The translations under genes and the position numbers were made by a program. This document shows positions 15,718-24,423 of a stretch of DNA of 35,652 bases, in pieces. Location of the stretch: contig JAEEQG010000011.1 of the NCBI GenBank assembly GCA_016285185.1, positions 1-35,652 on the forward strand. Reading direction: 5' to 3'. The notes under the pieces are model-generated. The model did no database searches. It was not told the DNA's origin and was given only the letters and a program-made list of their open reading frames with translations. Every line of letters begins with the position of its first letter. Positions within the stretch are counted from its first letter, which is position 1. Source of the DNA: Spirochaetota bacterium. Lineage in GTDB: Bacteria; Spirochaetota; Spirochaetia; Treponematales; Treponemataceae.

Positions 15718-17105
15718 TTGTGAAAAAACAGTGATTTTACTGCTCTTACAAGACCCCCGGTTATTGCAAGACCTACACTTGCCAGGATTACGCAATAAAA
15801 ATCAGGTACAAAGGATTTTATTACCCAAAGCGGAGTATCTATAAGGATTTTTGAAAATGTCAAAAGAAAAACCGGCCATATTACACATCCAAGAATATGC
15901 ATAATAACACTTTTGACTTTGGGTCTATTGGCAGTGTCAGTTTTTGCCCCGATTGCTTTTATCAGGATGAAAAGTGACAGCAAAAACATCAAAAGATAAA
16001 TAGTATCGATAATGATATGCCTAATAATGAAAGACCCATGAGATACTTTTTTTACAGGAGTTCCCTTTATGATGGAAAGACTGTTCCAAAAAGCATTATC
16101 CATCAGGCTGTTCATAACAAACTCATCGTTTGCATTTACCATAAAACAGACAGCCAGTTTTTTCTCCGGCAGAATGAACATATAGGTAATTCCATTTTCA
16201 ACCTGTCCGCCATGAAATACTATCTTTAAATCTTCGTATTCCATGTAATTCCAGCCTTTACCATAAAAAGCCTCAAACTCTGTCAAGCCCTGAGACACAT
16301 TCTCATACCACATGGAATCAATTGTTTCTTTTTTGATAATTTGTACGGCCTTATCCGTATAACCACCGTTAAGATACATGCGCAGATATTTAGCATGATC
16401 TTGTGGAGTACTTGCGATGTAACCTGCCGGTTCATGGAACCATGACTTTTCCGTTGGATAATCAGCTTTGCCCTGCTTAAAAAAGCCAAAGTAGTTGCGG
16501 TTACCGGTCAATAGTTTGGAACTGTCTTTTAGTTTTTGAGCATTTGCGATTGAGTCACTCATACCAAGCGGCTCAAAAATATTTTTCCTGACATAGTCTT
16601 CGTAAGACAGACCCGATACTTTTTCTATTATTTTACCCAGTAAGTCATAATTTATATTTGCATATTCGTATTTTCCGTAAGAGTTCGTAATACTTACATC
16701 AGTAAACTTCATGTGAGTATCAAAACCGCTTGTATGATTCAAAAGCGCAAGAATAGTTATTTCTTTTGGAAATTTGTATTCCGGCAGATAAGCTGAGATA
16801 TCCTTATCCAGGCTTATAAGTCCTTTTTCAACCAGCTGCATGATGCACAGCGCTGTATAAGACTTGCTCATGGAACCGATAAAAAACTGCTGTTCCATGC
16901 TGTTGCACTGCCCGTATGTTCGCGAAAAAAGCGTTTTTTCTGGATCCGTGATAAAAAATGCCATACCGGGAATATGATAAGCCTGGGTTATCTCCGAAAG
17001 GTAATCATCAAACTGCGCAAACTGGGTATCTGACAAAACAGGTGTACCAGTTGCGGAACAGATTATGATTACAGCGAGTAAAAAGAGTAAAAAAAGTTTT
17101 TTCAT
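15702..17105 (-). CDS. Serine beta-lactamase-like hydrolase with a C-terminal membrane domain
   Basis: The 467-residue protein starts with a signal peptide (MKKLFLLFLLAVIIICSATG). Residues 30-350 form a class C beta-lactamase/DD-peptidase-like domain with SMSK (Ser78, Lys81), YAN (Tyr148, Asn150) and HGG (298-300), the three catalytic motifs, so it should be an active serine hydrolase in the periplasm or on the envelope. About four hydrophobic segments from residue 365 to the end anchor it in the membrane. Relatives cleave peptidoglycan peptides, D-amino-acid peptides or esters; the substrate is not clear here. It is the last gene of the long run, 10 bases after the TPR gene, with no obvious Shine-Dalgarno, so translation may be coupled to the upstream gene. 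The terminator overlaps its stop codon. Confidence 0.88.
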   Translation of the reverse strand: MKKLFLLFLLAVIIICSATGTPVLSDTQFAQFDDYLSEITQAYHIPGMAFFITDPEKTLFSRTYGQCNSMEQQFFIGSMSKSYTALCIMQLVEKGLISLDKDISAYLPEYKFPKEITILALLNHTSGFDTHMKFTDVSITNSYGKYEYANINYDLLGKIIEKVSGLSYEDYVRKNIFEPLGMSDSIANAQKLKDSSKLLTGNRNYFGFFKQGKADYPTEKSWFHEPAGYIASTPQDHAKYLRMYLNGGYTDKAVQIIKKETIDSMWYENVSQGLTEFEAFYGKGWNYMEYEDLKIVFHGGQVENGITYMFILPEKKLAVCFMVNANDEFVMNSLMDNAFWNSLSIIKGTPVKKVSHGSFIIRHIIIDTIYLLMFLLSLFILIKAIGAKTDTANRPKVKSVIMHILGCVIWPVFLLTFSKILIDTPLWVIKSFVPDFYCVILASVGLAITGGLVRAVKSLFFHKCYDK

Positions 17106-17115
17106 GTCAATAATA

Positions 17116-18237
17116 TCAGTGCTTTACAGGAATATGCTGCATAAGTTCGTCTACGCGCTTACCATAAGTGTCTTCGTCAAGTTGTTTGGCTTTTAATAAA
17201 TACACGGTAGCTTCATCATAGCGGCTGTCCGCATAGGCGCAGGCACCAAGACCCCAGTTTATAAGTGCAGGGTCGGAACCGAACGACAGAGCCTTTTTAT
17301 ACCACATATCAGCATTTTTGTAGTCTTTTTGGTCGTAATAACACAATGCGGTGTAATATGCGGCGGTGGCGTTTTTATTATCAGCGGAAAGTGCCTGCGA
17401 AAAATATGTGGTTGCAGTCTGATATTCCTTGTTCATGTAGGCGTTTATGCCGTTAAGAATGTCTTCTCGGATAGAATGCGTATTTGCAACAAAATCCGAA
17501 TAGTCTTTTTCAAACTGTTTTGGATTGATCCACTTTTTGTAGTAATCCAAAAAAGGATCTGTAACAGTGTACGGGTTTTCCATAATTTCGTTTATACCGT
17601 CATGAAAGAGTCTTGAATTTGCGGAATTTGATGTTTCAATCAAAAAACGGAAGAAAAGCCATGACTGTGGAATAAAAGAATCTGATGGATAAGTGTCTTT
17701 TTTAGCTTCGAGAATCTGGACGGGAGAAAGGCGTTTGTTTGTATCGGAATAAAGACTTTTTGCCGTCTCAAGCCAGGGATTTTCTATGTCATCATATTCT
17801 TCAAAATAGATTGAAGCGCCGTAAAGCAGCCATGCGGGCGGTTCAGAAATAAAGCTGTAAAGATACTGGTTGAACAGTTGTCTTGTAAGAATATTGGGGT
17901 TTACTTCCGGTGCAAAAACAACAATCTCTGATTTTGAAGCAGCTGAGTGCTGGAGAAAAACCGTTTCATTCTGAGGTTCAACAGAATCTGTTTTGTCTAC
18001 CACATACTGTTTGTAAGCATTTTTGTCCGCAAAAATACTTATCTTGTACTTAAATCCAGGACCATCGGACGGAAAATGAAAAACGCTGTTAAAGCGTTTG
18101 TATGAGTTCAGGATTTGTTCCGTAATGGAAGTTATTTTGGCTTCTGCAGAATCATATTTGATTTCATATAAATCCGACTGTGCAAACAACATTGAAAAAC
18201 TAAATAAAAAAACTAATAAAACACTAATTCTTTTCAT
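17116..18237 (-). CDS. Exported TPR protein with a peptidase-MA-like N-terminal region
   Basis: The 373-residue protein has a signal peptide (MKRISVLLVFLFSFSMLFAQ). The middle (about 60-250) resembles the fold of the gluzincin-like peptidase-MA/DUF1570 group: a region like IFADKNAYKQYV, then a helix where HExxH would be expected (here LTRQLFNQYLYSF), then PAWLLYGASIYFEEYDD as in the downstream helix. The zinc-binding HExxH is missing, so if the match is right it is a non-catalytic relative. About three TPR repeats follow (265-365; DILNGINAYMNKEYQTATTY is the first). It is probably periplasmic and binds proteins. I chose the ATG at 18235-18237 over the GTG immediately before it because GAGGAG lies six bases upstream of the ATG. 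It is 15 bases downstream of the P-loop/Asp23-like gene. Confidence 0.8.
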   Translation of the reverse strand: MKRISVLLVFLFSFSMLFAQSDLYEIKYDSAEAKITSITEQILNSYKRFNSVFHFPSDGPGFKYKISIFADKNAYKQYVVDKTDSVEPQNETVFLQHSAASKSEIVVFAPEVNPNILTRQLFNQYLYSFISEPPAWLLYGASIYFEEYDDIENPWLETAKSLYSDTNKRLSPVQILEAKKDTYPSDSFIPQSWLFFRFLIETSNSANSRLFHDGINEIMENPYTVTDPFLDYYKKWINPKQFEKDYSDFVANTHSIREDILNGINAYMNKEYQTATTYFSQALSADNKNATAAYYTALCYYDQKDYKNADMWYKKALSFGSDPALINWGLGACAYADSRYDEATVYLLKAKQLDEDTYGKRVDELMQHIPVKH

Positions 18238-18252
18238 CACATACTCCTCTTT

Positions 18253-19125
18253 TCAGCTTGTTTTCTTTTGAACAGTGACCTTGTCTATTATTATACTTAC
18301 TTCCTCAATAAGGATACCGGTATATTTTTCAATATTCTCAATAATATACTGCTGCAGGTTGTGTATCTTGCCTGCAAGCTGAGTTCCGAACGGAACATCT
18401 GCCGTTATTATCAATCGATAACTTTCGGGGCTTGTTTTAATCGTGAGCTTTTTAACCGTTATCTCAGGATCAAATTCCGAGACACAGTGCATGACCATCT
18501 GGGTTATAGCCGCTTCTGAAATGCTTATCCTGCCTTTTTTAGAAAATTCGGGGCGTACAATGGACTTTTCAAATACTTTTGAATTGGCTGGTGCAAAAGG
18601 CTTTCTTTTAAGAATTACGCGGATTTTGTTGTAAAAAATCTTTGGGTAGTTCTGTTTGATTTCGATAGACGGCACAGGAATAACGTGTTTTCCTTCAATC
18701 CGGCGTGAACGTATTGCCTGTTCAATTTCTTCTTTGGTGGCAATGTCTTCGATATGGATTATTTTTGACGGCTGCGGCAGTTGAAGACGCGTCGTTATTT
18801 TGACAACCATTTTTTCGGACGTACCGAGAATCAGGATTTTTTTGAAATTAAGCTTTTGAAGCGCTTTTGCTATTTCGTCGCGGTGCTGCTTGTCGTCAAA
18901 AAGCGCAACGCGTACGGCGGCGAGAAAAGTTTTTTCCTTTTTTGCGGAATGTCCTGCAAGGATTTTGTCATTTTTAATAAGCAGACCATCGTCAATAATA
19001 AGCTCTATTCCGTAAGACTGGGCAAGAAGTTTTGCCCTAAAGCTTTTGCCTGTTCCGCTTTCTCCTACAAGAGCATATACTGTGACGCCTTTTACAAACC
19101 AAAGAAGGTCATGCAGGTTTTTCAT
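18253..19125 (-). CDS. P-loop protein with Asp23-like C-terminal domain
   Basis: The 290-residue protein begins with Walker A GESGTGKS (21-28) after a strand (TVYALV), followed by IELIIDDGLLI and KKILILGTSEKMV, which look like later strands of a P-loop fold. The C-terminal third (about 195-285) has the pattern of Asp23/Gls24 proteins: ISISEAAITQMVMHCVSE, then paired strands (LTIKTSPESYRLIITADVPF), then a helix and a final strand (LIEEVSIIID). Asp23 domains usually stand alone as small envelope-stress or cell-wall-associated proteins, so fusion to an ATPase-like domain is unusual. No signal peptide or membrane segment is visible. The ATG has AAGGA upstream. It lies between rluA and the TPR gene in the long run. 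Function is unknown. Confidence 0.75.
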   Translation of the reverse strand: MKNLHDLLWFVKGVTVYALVGESGTGKSFRAKLLAQSYGIELIIDDGLLIKNDKILAGHSAKKEKTFLAAVRVALFDDKQHRDEIAKALQKLNFKKILILGTSEKMVVKITTRLQLPQPSKIIHIEDIATKEEIEQAIRSRRIEGKHVIPVPSIEIKQNYPKIFYNKIRVILKRKPFAPANSKVFEKSIVRPEFSKKGRISISEAAITQMVMHCVSEFDPEITVKKLTIKTSPESYRLIITADVPFGTQLAGKIHNLQQYIIENIEKYTGILIEEVSIIIDKVTVQKKTS

Positions 19126-19152
19126 TCCAATAAAATCCTTTATAACAGTTTA

Positions 19153-20115
19153 CTATTCATTCGGCGTTTCAATCAAGCAAATTGACAAAAAATGATTGAA
19201 CGGCGAGGGGAGTTCGGCTGTTAGTTGTTGGGGCAGCCCTACGGGATTGTCGTTTGGAATTTCAAGCTTTTGCGCATGGAGCAAATATCGCTGAAAGCCC
19301 TGTTTTTCAAGATTGACCGAACTGTTGTAGGCTGTGTCTCCCAAAAGCGGAAAACCGTGAGATGCGCTTTGAACACGGATTTGGTGTGTGCGGCCTGTCG
19401 GAATGCGGAACTCCACGAGTGTAACCGGTGTGCTGCCGTACTTTCCGTATGAAATCGGGTTTGCAATGGTAACAGCTTTTTTCCCGGTATCAGAGACGCT
19501 CATTGTATGGAACTTTCCTCGCGGTACGTTTTTGTCCTGAGCAAGGTTGTCCTGCCATTCCGCTTTGTTTACAAGCTTTCCTTCCACAAGTCCGATATAT
19601 GTTTTTTTTACTGTGTGCGTTGCAATCGCATCCGAAAACCACTGTGCCCCCGCAAGGCTCTGCGAAAAAGCGAGCAGTCCCGTTGTGTATTTATCAAGCC
19701 TGTGCAGCGGTCCGGGTGCAAAAGAAAGGGATGTGTCTGCAGATTCCGCTCTGTACCTGCTTTTGATAACCTCATCAAGGCTGAGTTGTCCGGCTTTTGC
19801 TTTTTGTACAGGAATGCCGTAAGGTTTGTTGATTACCCATATATGTTGGTTTTTAAAGACCGTTTCAAACTGCAAATCTTGTATGGTTTCTGTTAGAGGT
19901 TGTTCTTCAGCCGCAATTACAGACGCTATCCAAAGCTCATCGCCAACGGCTGTTTTTGTTTCGGCGGCGGTCTTTTTACCGTTCAGACGTATAAAACTGC
20001 TTCTAATATTCTTATAGATGAGCGAAAGAGGCAGAGTCGGCAGGAACTTTCTTACAACTTTGTCGAGCCTTCTTCCTTTATCGTTTTCGCCCAGTGTATA
20101 CTTTTGAAAATCCAT
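19153..20115 (-). CDS. RluA-family RNA pseudouridine synthase
   Basis: The 320-residue protein has an S4-like N-terminal RNA-binding region (about 10-65; RRLDKVVRKFLPTLPLSLIY) and an RluA catalytic core with HRLDKYTTGLL (His138 to Leu148), in which Asp141 is the catalytic aspartate. VEFRIPTGRTHQIRVQSASHG is the later conserved family motif. Such enzymes change uridine to pseudouridine in 23S rRNA or tRNA. The layout with an S4 domain is closest to RluC/RluD types, but the exact target cannot be assigned from sequence. It is cytosolic. It lies six bases after the sigma-54 regulator gene, and 27 bases separate it from the next gene in the run. The N-terminal LGENDKGRRLDKV is a normal family start. 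Confidence 0.93.
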   Translation of the reverse strand: MDFQKYTLGENDKGRRLDKVVRKFLPTLPLSLIYKNIRSSFIRLNGKKTAAETKTAVGDELWIASVIAAEEQPLTETIQDLQFETVFKNQHIWVINKPYGIPVQKAKAGQLSLDEVIKSRYRAESADTSLSFAPGPLHRLDKYTTGLLAFSQSLAGAQWFSDAIATHTVKKTYIGLVEGKLVNKAEWQDNLAQDKNVPRGKFHTMSVSDTGKKAVTIANPISYGKYGSTPVTLVEFRIPTGRTHQIRVQSASHGFPLLGDTAYNSSVNLEKQGFQRYLLHAQKLEIPNDNPVGLPQQLTAELPSPFNHFLSICLIETPNE

Positions 20116-20121
20116 GACCGT

Positions 20122-21468
20122 TTAGTTTTCTTCGTATTCGTCCAGCTTGCGGTGAAGGGTTTTTCTACCGATGCCGAGTACTTCCGCCGTTTTGGACTTG
20201 TTGCCCTGATTTTGCGCAAGGGTCTGCTGTATGATGATTTTTTCCGCTTCTTCAAGCGTTACGCCGAACGGAATCTGCATTGAATCTGCGGCAGAATCCG
20301 ATTTGATGGTCGGCGGCAGGTCGTTCAGTGTTATGGTATCGGAAGAACACATTACAACGGCGCTTTCCATGCAGTTCTTGAGCTGGCGGATGTTTCCGGG
20401 CCAGCTGTACTTGTAGAGCGCGGCTCTTGCATGGTTATCGATGTTCTTTATGTCCTTGCCGTTTTCTTTTGCGAACTCCTGCATAAACTCGTTGATTAAA
20501 AGCGGTATATCGTCTTTGCGGTCTCGCAGCGGTGGCACGTGAATATGAACAACGTTAAGCCTGTAGAACAAGTCTTCCCTGAAATTGCCTTTTTTTATTT
20601 CTTCTTCCAAATCGCGGTTAGTTGCCGCAATAACGCGCACGTCTACTTCCAGTGTTTCTTCTCCACCGACGCGTTCAAACCGCTTGTCCTGCAGAACACG
20701 CAGAATCTTTACCTGTATGCTTTGGTTTATTTCGCCTATTTCGTCCAAAAAAATTGTGCCGCCGTTCGCCAGCTCAAAGCGACCTCTTTTGCGTGCCATT
20801 GCACCGGTAAAAGCGCCTTTTTCGTGGCCGAACAGTTCGCTTTCCAAAAGACTTTCCGAAAGGGCGGAGCAGTTTACGATTACAAGAGGATTATCCCTTC
20901 GGGGCGAAAGATTGTGTATTGCGTGCGCTACCAGCTCTTTTCCTACGCCGCTTTCGCCTGTTATAAGTACAGAAGCCTTGCTTCCCGCAACTTTTTGAAT
21001 CATCTGGAAAATCTTTTGCATCTCCGCGCTTTTGCCTATGATTGATTCAAAAGGCTTTGTTTTGATTATTTCTTCCTGCAGCTGTTTGTTCTGTATCTGG
21101 AGCTCACGGTTTTTTAGCGCACGTTTAACTACAAGCGAAAGATGTTCCAGGTTAAGCGGCTTTGTAAGAAAGTCGTATGCACCGGAATGCATTGCGCTTA
21201 CCGCGGAATCTATGCTGCCGTGTCCTGTAAGCACGATTACAGGAAGACCGGGAATCTCGGATGTAATTTTCTGCAGCACTTCTTCGCCGCTTATGCCCGG
21301 CATACGCAAATCGGTGATTACAAGGTCAATGTCGCCCTTGTTTACGTACTCCAAACCTTTTTCGCCGTTTTCGGCAACGACAGTGTTGTAGCCGTCCATC
21401 TCCAGTCCGGCTGCAAGACCTTCGCGTATGTTTTTTTCATCATCTATAATCAGTATCTTGAATTTCAC
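20122..21468 (-). CDS. Sigma-54-dependent response regulator, NtrC/AtoC type
   Basis: The 448-residue protein has a receiver domain (1-120) with Asp53 as the phosphorylation site (ITDLRMPG), acidic residues at 9-10 and Lys103. The AAA+ domain has Walker A GESGVGKE (171-178), GAFTGA (218-223), the sigma-54 contact loop, and Walker B LDEIGE (241-246). A Fis-type helix-turn-helix at the end (NKSKTAEVLGIGRKTLHRKL) binds DNA. It therefore activates RpoN promoters on phosphorylation by a partner kinase. The start is GTG, two bases after the kinase gene's TAA, with AAGGAAGA upstream, so kinase and regulator are one pair and translationally coupled. Its targets are not visible; I found no clear GG-N10-GC sigma-54 promoter in intergenic parts of the window. 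It is similar in layout to T. pallidum AtoC, from memory. Confidence 0.96.
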   Translation of the reverse strand: MKFKILIIDDEKNIREGLAAGLEMDGYNTVVAENGEKGLEYVNKGDIDLVITDLRMPGISGEEVLQKITSEIPGLPVIVLTGHGSIDSAVSAMHSGAYDFLTKPLNLEHLSLVVKRALKNRELQIQNKQLQEEIIKTKPFESIIGKSAEMQKIFQMIQKVAGSKASVLITGESGVGKELVAHAIHNLSPRRDNPLVIVNCSALSESLLESELFGHEKGAFTGAMARKRGRFELANGGTIFLDEIGEINQSIQVKILRVLQDKRFERVGGEETLEVDVRVIAATNRDLEEEIKKGNFREDLFYRLNVVHIHVPPLRDRKDDIPLLINEFMQEFAKENGKDIKNIDNHARAALYKYSWPGNIRQLKNCMESAVVMCSSDTITLNDLPPTIKSDSAADSMQIPFGVTLEEAEKIIIQQTLAQNQGNKSKTAEVLGIGRKTLHRKLDEYEEN

Positions 21469-21470
21469 GT

Positions 21471-22688
21471 TTAATCTTCCTTTTGTTCAATCAACCTTAA
21501 TTCTTTTTGCGGAACGGGCAGCGAGATTGTAAAAATAGTGCCTTCTCCCGGAAACGACTTTGCGTGAATGTCGCCACCGGTTTCCTTTATGATTTTGTAA
21601 ACCATCGTAAGCCCGAGACCTGTTCCGTTCGCCTTTGTAGTAAAATACGGCTCAAATATACGGCTCAAGGTCTGTTCGTCCATTCCTTCGCCGTTATCGG
21701 CTATGGTGAGGATAATCTTGTCGTCCGAAAATTTGGTGGAAATGTACAGGATACCGCCGTCTTTCATAGCCGCGACAGAGTTCTGCACCAGGTTTATGAT
21801 AACCTGTTTTGTAAGCTGTTCGTCAAGCATAAGGTCGGGGGATTTGGTCATCAAATCCAGCTGGAGTTCTATCTTTTTGGAATCCAGCTCCGGCTTTATG
21901 AACTCAGCCATGGAGCGGAGAAGCTTGTTTATGTCCATTGGAACGAGCGTTGCCGAAATAGGGCGGACCGCAAACAAAAAGTCCACGATTATTTTGTTCA
22001 GCCGTTCTATTTCTTCGTTAACTATGTCCAGATAGTGCTCGGTAAATTTGGGATCAGGCAGCATTCCGTCTGTTTCGCGCGCCTTTTTAAGGGCTTTTTG
22101 AATGAGCTGTATGTGTATGCTTATGCTGCCGAGCGGATTTTTTATTTCGTGTGCTACGCTTGCGGCAAGGTTTGTGAGACTGGCGAGGTTTTCCATCCGG
22201 CGCAGGAGTGTCTGCTGATTGCGCCGTTCTGTTACATCCTCAATCTGTATCAGGATGCCTTTAAGCTTTTTTTCCTGAACAAGCGGCATTGCGGAAACAA
22301 TGAGAATTCTCGGTGAACCGCCCGGTGTCTGCACAGTGAATTCTTCGGAAGCATGTGCTTTTTGCCGGTCAAAAAAGTCTTTCAAAAAATCAGCTATATC
22401 CTGATCTTCAAGCAGATTCCATAAAGGCTTTTCAGAAGCGAATGAGTCGCCGGGAATCGGGTTTTTTACAGAAAACGACAAAAGCCGTTCCGCCGCTTTA
22501 TTTGAATGATACAAAAAACCGTCAGTGTCACAGACTAAAAGCCCTATGCTTAAGGAAGACAAAACCGCATCAAAAGTCGACTTTTTTTCGTTCATTGTGC
22601 TGAAAAGCTGGAGAAGCTGTTCTTTTGAGAGTTTTTCTATTCTGCTTGCGATTTTTTCTTCAAAGCTTTGCATTATTTGAACGCTCAT
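21471..22688 (-). CDS. Cytosolic PAS-domain histidine kinase, partner of the adjacent regulator
   Basis: The 405-residue protein has a PAS domain (about 36-155; LVCDTDGFLYHSNKAAERLL at its start). HisKA follows with ASVAHEIKNPLGSI (His180), then the HATPase domain with the N-box (VQNSVAAM), DNGEGM and GTGLGL. No membrane segments exist, so it senses a cytosolic signal, as NtrB does. The ATG at 22686-22688 overlaps the last base of the clamp-loader stop codon (TAATG), which I take as a coupled start. An earlier in-frame ATG at 22796 would overlap the upstream gene by more than 100 bases and adds a stretch without domain character. Another ATG at 22673 is possible. The regulator gene follows after two bases. 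Confidence 0.93.
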   Translation of the reverse strand: MSVQIMQSFEEKIASRIEKLSKEQLLQLFSTMNEKKSTFDAVLSSLSIGLLVCDTDGFLYHSNKAAERLLSFSVKNPIPGDSFASEKPLWNLLEDQDIADFLKDFFDRQKAHASEEFTVQTPGGSPRILIVSAMPLVQEKKLKGILIQIEDVTERRNQQTLLRRMENLASLTNLAASVAHEIKNPLGSISIHIQLIQKALKKARETDGMLPDPKFTEHYLDIVNEEIERLNKIIVDFLFAVRPISATLVPMDINKLLRSMAEFIKPELDSKKIELQLDLMTKSPDLMLDEQLTKQVIINLVQNSVAAMKDGGILYISTKFSDDKIILTIADNGEGMDEQTLSRIFEPYFTTKANGTGLGLTMVYKIIKETGGDIHAKSFPGEGTIFTISLPVPQKELRLIEQKED

Positions 22689-23944
22689 TAAATGACGATT
22701 TTTTCCAGCTTGCCCGAAAGAAGTTCCAGTGCGGCAGAAGGCGACTGATTGTAGATTGAAACGCTCTCGTTTATTCCGCGTATTGCGTTGAGCCATGCCA
22801 TTGCGGCGTTTTGCTCCTGTGCGCTTATACCTTTTTCTCTGAGGGCTATTCGGAGAATCTCGAGTATTTCTTTAAGGAACAGTGTAAAAAGAATCCGCGG
22901 TTCAAAGTTATGCGCTTCGCCGATTATCATTTCAAGCGGAATCTGATCCTTGGGGTTAAAACGCTGCACAACAACCCTGCGTATAAGAGGCGGCATATTT
23001 GGAATTGTGAGCAAAAATGAACATGCCAGCTTTGAAAGAGTTTCCTTTGAAACAGGAAGATAGTTTTCAAGGTAACTTGAAATGGCAAGGTTTTCCGCGT
23101 GTTCATGGAAAATCCTGTTTATAACGTTTGTCTGCTGTGCTGTTGTGCGTTCAATGAAAGGATAGGTTCTTACCCTCGAAAGAATAGTGGGCATAACGGC
23201 ACCGCGTTTTGAGGTTGTCAGGATAAAATGCACATCCTGCGGCGGCTCCTCAAGGATTTTCAAAAGTGCGTTGCGTACGTTTTCCTGCATGCGGTCGGCG
23301 TTTTCTATTATCAAAACCTTTTTGCCGTTGTCCGCCGAAGTGAGGTGCGCCCATGCGGCGGCCTTGCGTATTTGGGCTATCGGAATTGACTGGTACAAAA
23401 AGCCTTCAAGTTTTTTGCAGGCGGTATCAAGACAGTCAACGATTTTTGCGGCTTCGTCATATTCGGGAACAGGTTTCGCAGGGTCAATCTCTTCGAGCAG
23501 TTCATCGATGTTCGCAATAATAGGCGAGATTTTGGAAAGCTTGTCGTCTTCTTCCCACAGCAGCGGACTAAAACGTATCGTAAGCTTTCTTATGCTCCTG
23601 ATAAAAAGATAACGTGCGGAAGGCAGATACGGGGCATTTGTCTCGATTGCAGTCATGAATGTTTTTTTTGCGGCGTCTATTTCAAGAACGCATTCCCGTG
23701 AACCGACGATCAGCAGGTTAGGGTGGATAAGCGCTTTGTGCTTTAAGCAGGAAGGACATGTACAGTTCCAGCTGCCCTTATTCTGAGTGCTTGTACAGGA
23801 CAAAACTCTTGCCGTTTCTATTGCACATGTTAATTTGCCGGAACCTTCGGGGCCCGAAAAGAGCATTGAATTTGGAAGTGCGTTTTTTTGAATGTCTTCC
23901 TGCAGTAGAGATGTTACATTTTGGTCTAAAACGTTTTCAAACAT
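22688..23944 (-). CDS. DNA polymerase III delta'/gamma-like clamp-loader subunit
   Basis: The 418-residue protein has an AAA+ clamp-loader layout. Walker A-like GPEGSGKLT spans residues 31-39, a zinc-module set of cysteines (Cys50, Cys61, Cys63, Cys66) follows, and VLIIENADRMQENVRNALLK holds a Walker B-like ENAD in place of DEAD. LTTSKRGAVMPTILSRVRTYPF is the sensor/SRC region, with SRV in place of SRC. The first 50 residues and the later part fit delta' (HolB). Compared with ordinary delta' (about 330 residues) it is long, with an insert after the zinc module (about 110-200). It loads the sliding clamp with other Pol III subunits, not present here. The ATG lies inside the end of the cvpA-like gene (8-base overlap), so they are translationally coupled. 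Confidence 0.85.
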   Translation of the reverse strand: MFENVLDQNVTSLLQEDIQKNALPNSMLFSGPEGSGKLTCAIETARVLSCTSTQNKGSWNCTCPSCLKHKALIHPNLLIVGSRECVLEIDAAKKTFMTAIETNAPYLPSARYLFIRSIRKLTIRFSPLLWEEDDKLSKISPIIANIDELLEEIDPAKPVPEYDEAAKIVDCLDTACKKLEGFLYQSIPIAQIRKAAAWAHLTSADNGKKVLIIENADRMQENVRNALLKILEEPPQDVHFILTTSKRGAVMPTILSRVRTYPFIERTTAQQTNVINRIFHEHAENLAISSYLENYLPVSKETLSKLACSFLLTIPNMPPLIRRVVVQRFNPKDQIPLEMIIGEAHNFEPRILFTLFLKEILEILRIALREKGISAQEQNAAMAWLNAIRGINESVSIYNQSPSAALELLSGKLEKIVI

Positions 23945-24422
23945 GCTGTTCCTTTATAAACTCATGGCTTGTATTTATTATAAGCGGCGCAAAGATTCTG
24001 TCAAAAACGCTGCCCTGTACAACCCCCGTTATGTCAAACCAGGGCTGTGAATGGAGCAGAAAAAGAATAAGGCAAACGATTATAACACCTTCTCCTATAC
24101 CAAGAAAAAATCCCAGCGATTTGTCCAGTCCTTTCATAATGTCGCCCTGAAAGGCTATACCGATTATTTTCTGAATTATTCTTACGGCAAGATAAACCAC
24201 CGTAAAAACAATCACAAATGCCAGTATATTGGTTAAAAACGCCGCATATTTCAGTTTGGGCAGTGACGGAACAAGCAGCTTTGAAAAAACAAGACCGCAA
24301 ATAATACCGAGAATTACGGCGAGTTTTGAAAACAGTTCCTCAATAAAGCCCCTGAAAGCTCCGTGAATTGCACAAATAAGCAGAATCAGCAGAAAAACAG
24401 CATCTAAAGTAGTAATATTCAT
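23937..24422 (-). CDS. CvpA-family membrane protein
   Basis: The 161-residue protein has about four hydrophobic segments (roughly 5-25, 30-50, 60-85, 100-122). ITTLDAVFLLILLICAIHGA and FRGFIEELFSKLAVILGIIC match the start of CvpA-family proteins, which are inner-membrane proteins of uncertain function linked to colicin V production and envelope tolerance in E. coli. The ATG follows the murG stop codon by one base, so these genes are coupled. It overlaps the clamp-loader gene by eight bases. Its presence between murG and the clamp loader is the same arrangement I recall from T. pallidum. Charged residues at the C-terminal end leave a short cytosolic or periplasmic tail. Confidence 0.88.
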   Translation of the reverse strand: MNITTLDAVFLLILLICAIHGAFRGFIEELFSKLAVILGIICGLVFSKLLVPSLPKLKYAAFLTNILAFVIVFTVVYLAVRIIQKIIGIAFQGDIMKGLDKSLGFFLGIGEGVIIVCLILFLLHSQPWFDITGVVQGSVFDRIFAPLIINTSHEFIKEQHV

Positions 24423-24423
24423 A

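Noticed and set aside
21507-22316. Long open frame (about 269 codons) on the plus strand opposite the histidine kinase
   Set aside because: It is antisense to a gene with all kinase motifs, has an odd composition rich in Phe, Tyr and Cys, no domain and no ribosome-binding site.
22689-22796. Longer N-terminus of the histidine kinase from ATG at 22796
   Set aside because: It would overlap the clamp-loader gene by 108 bases and adds a stretch with no domain character; the TAATG overlap at 22688 gives a natural coupled start.
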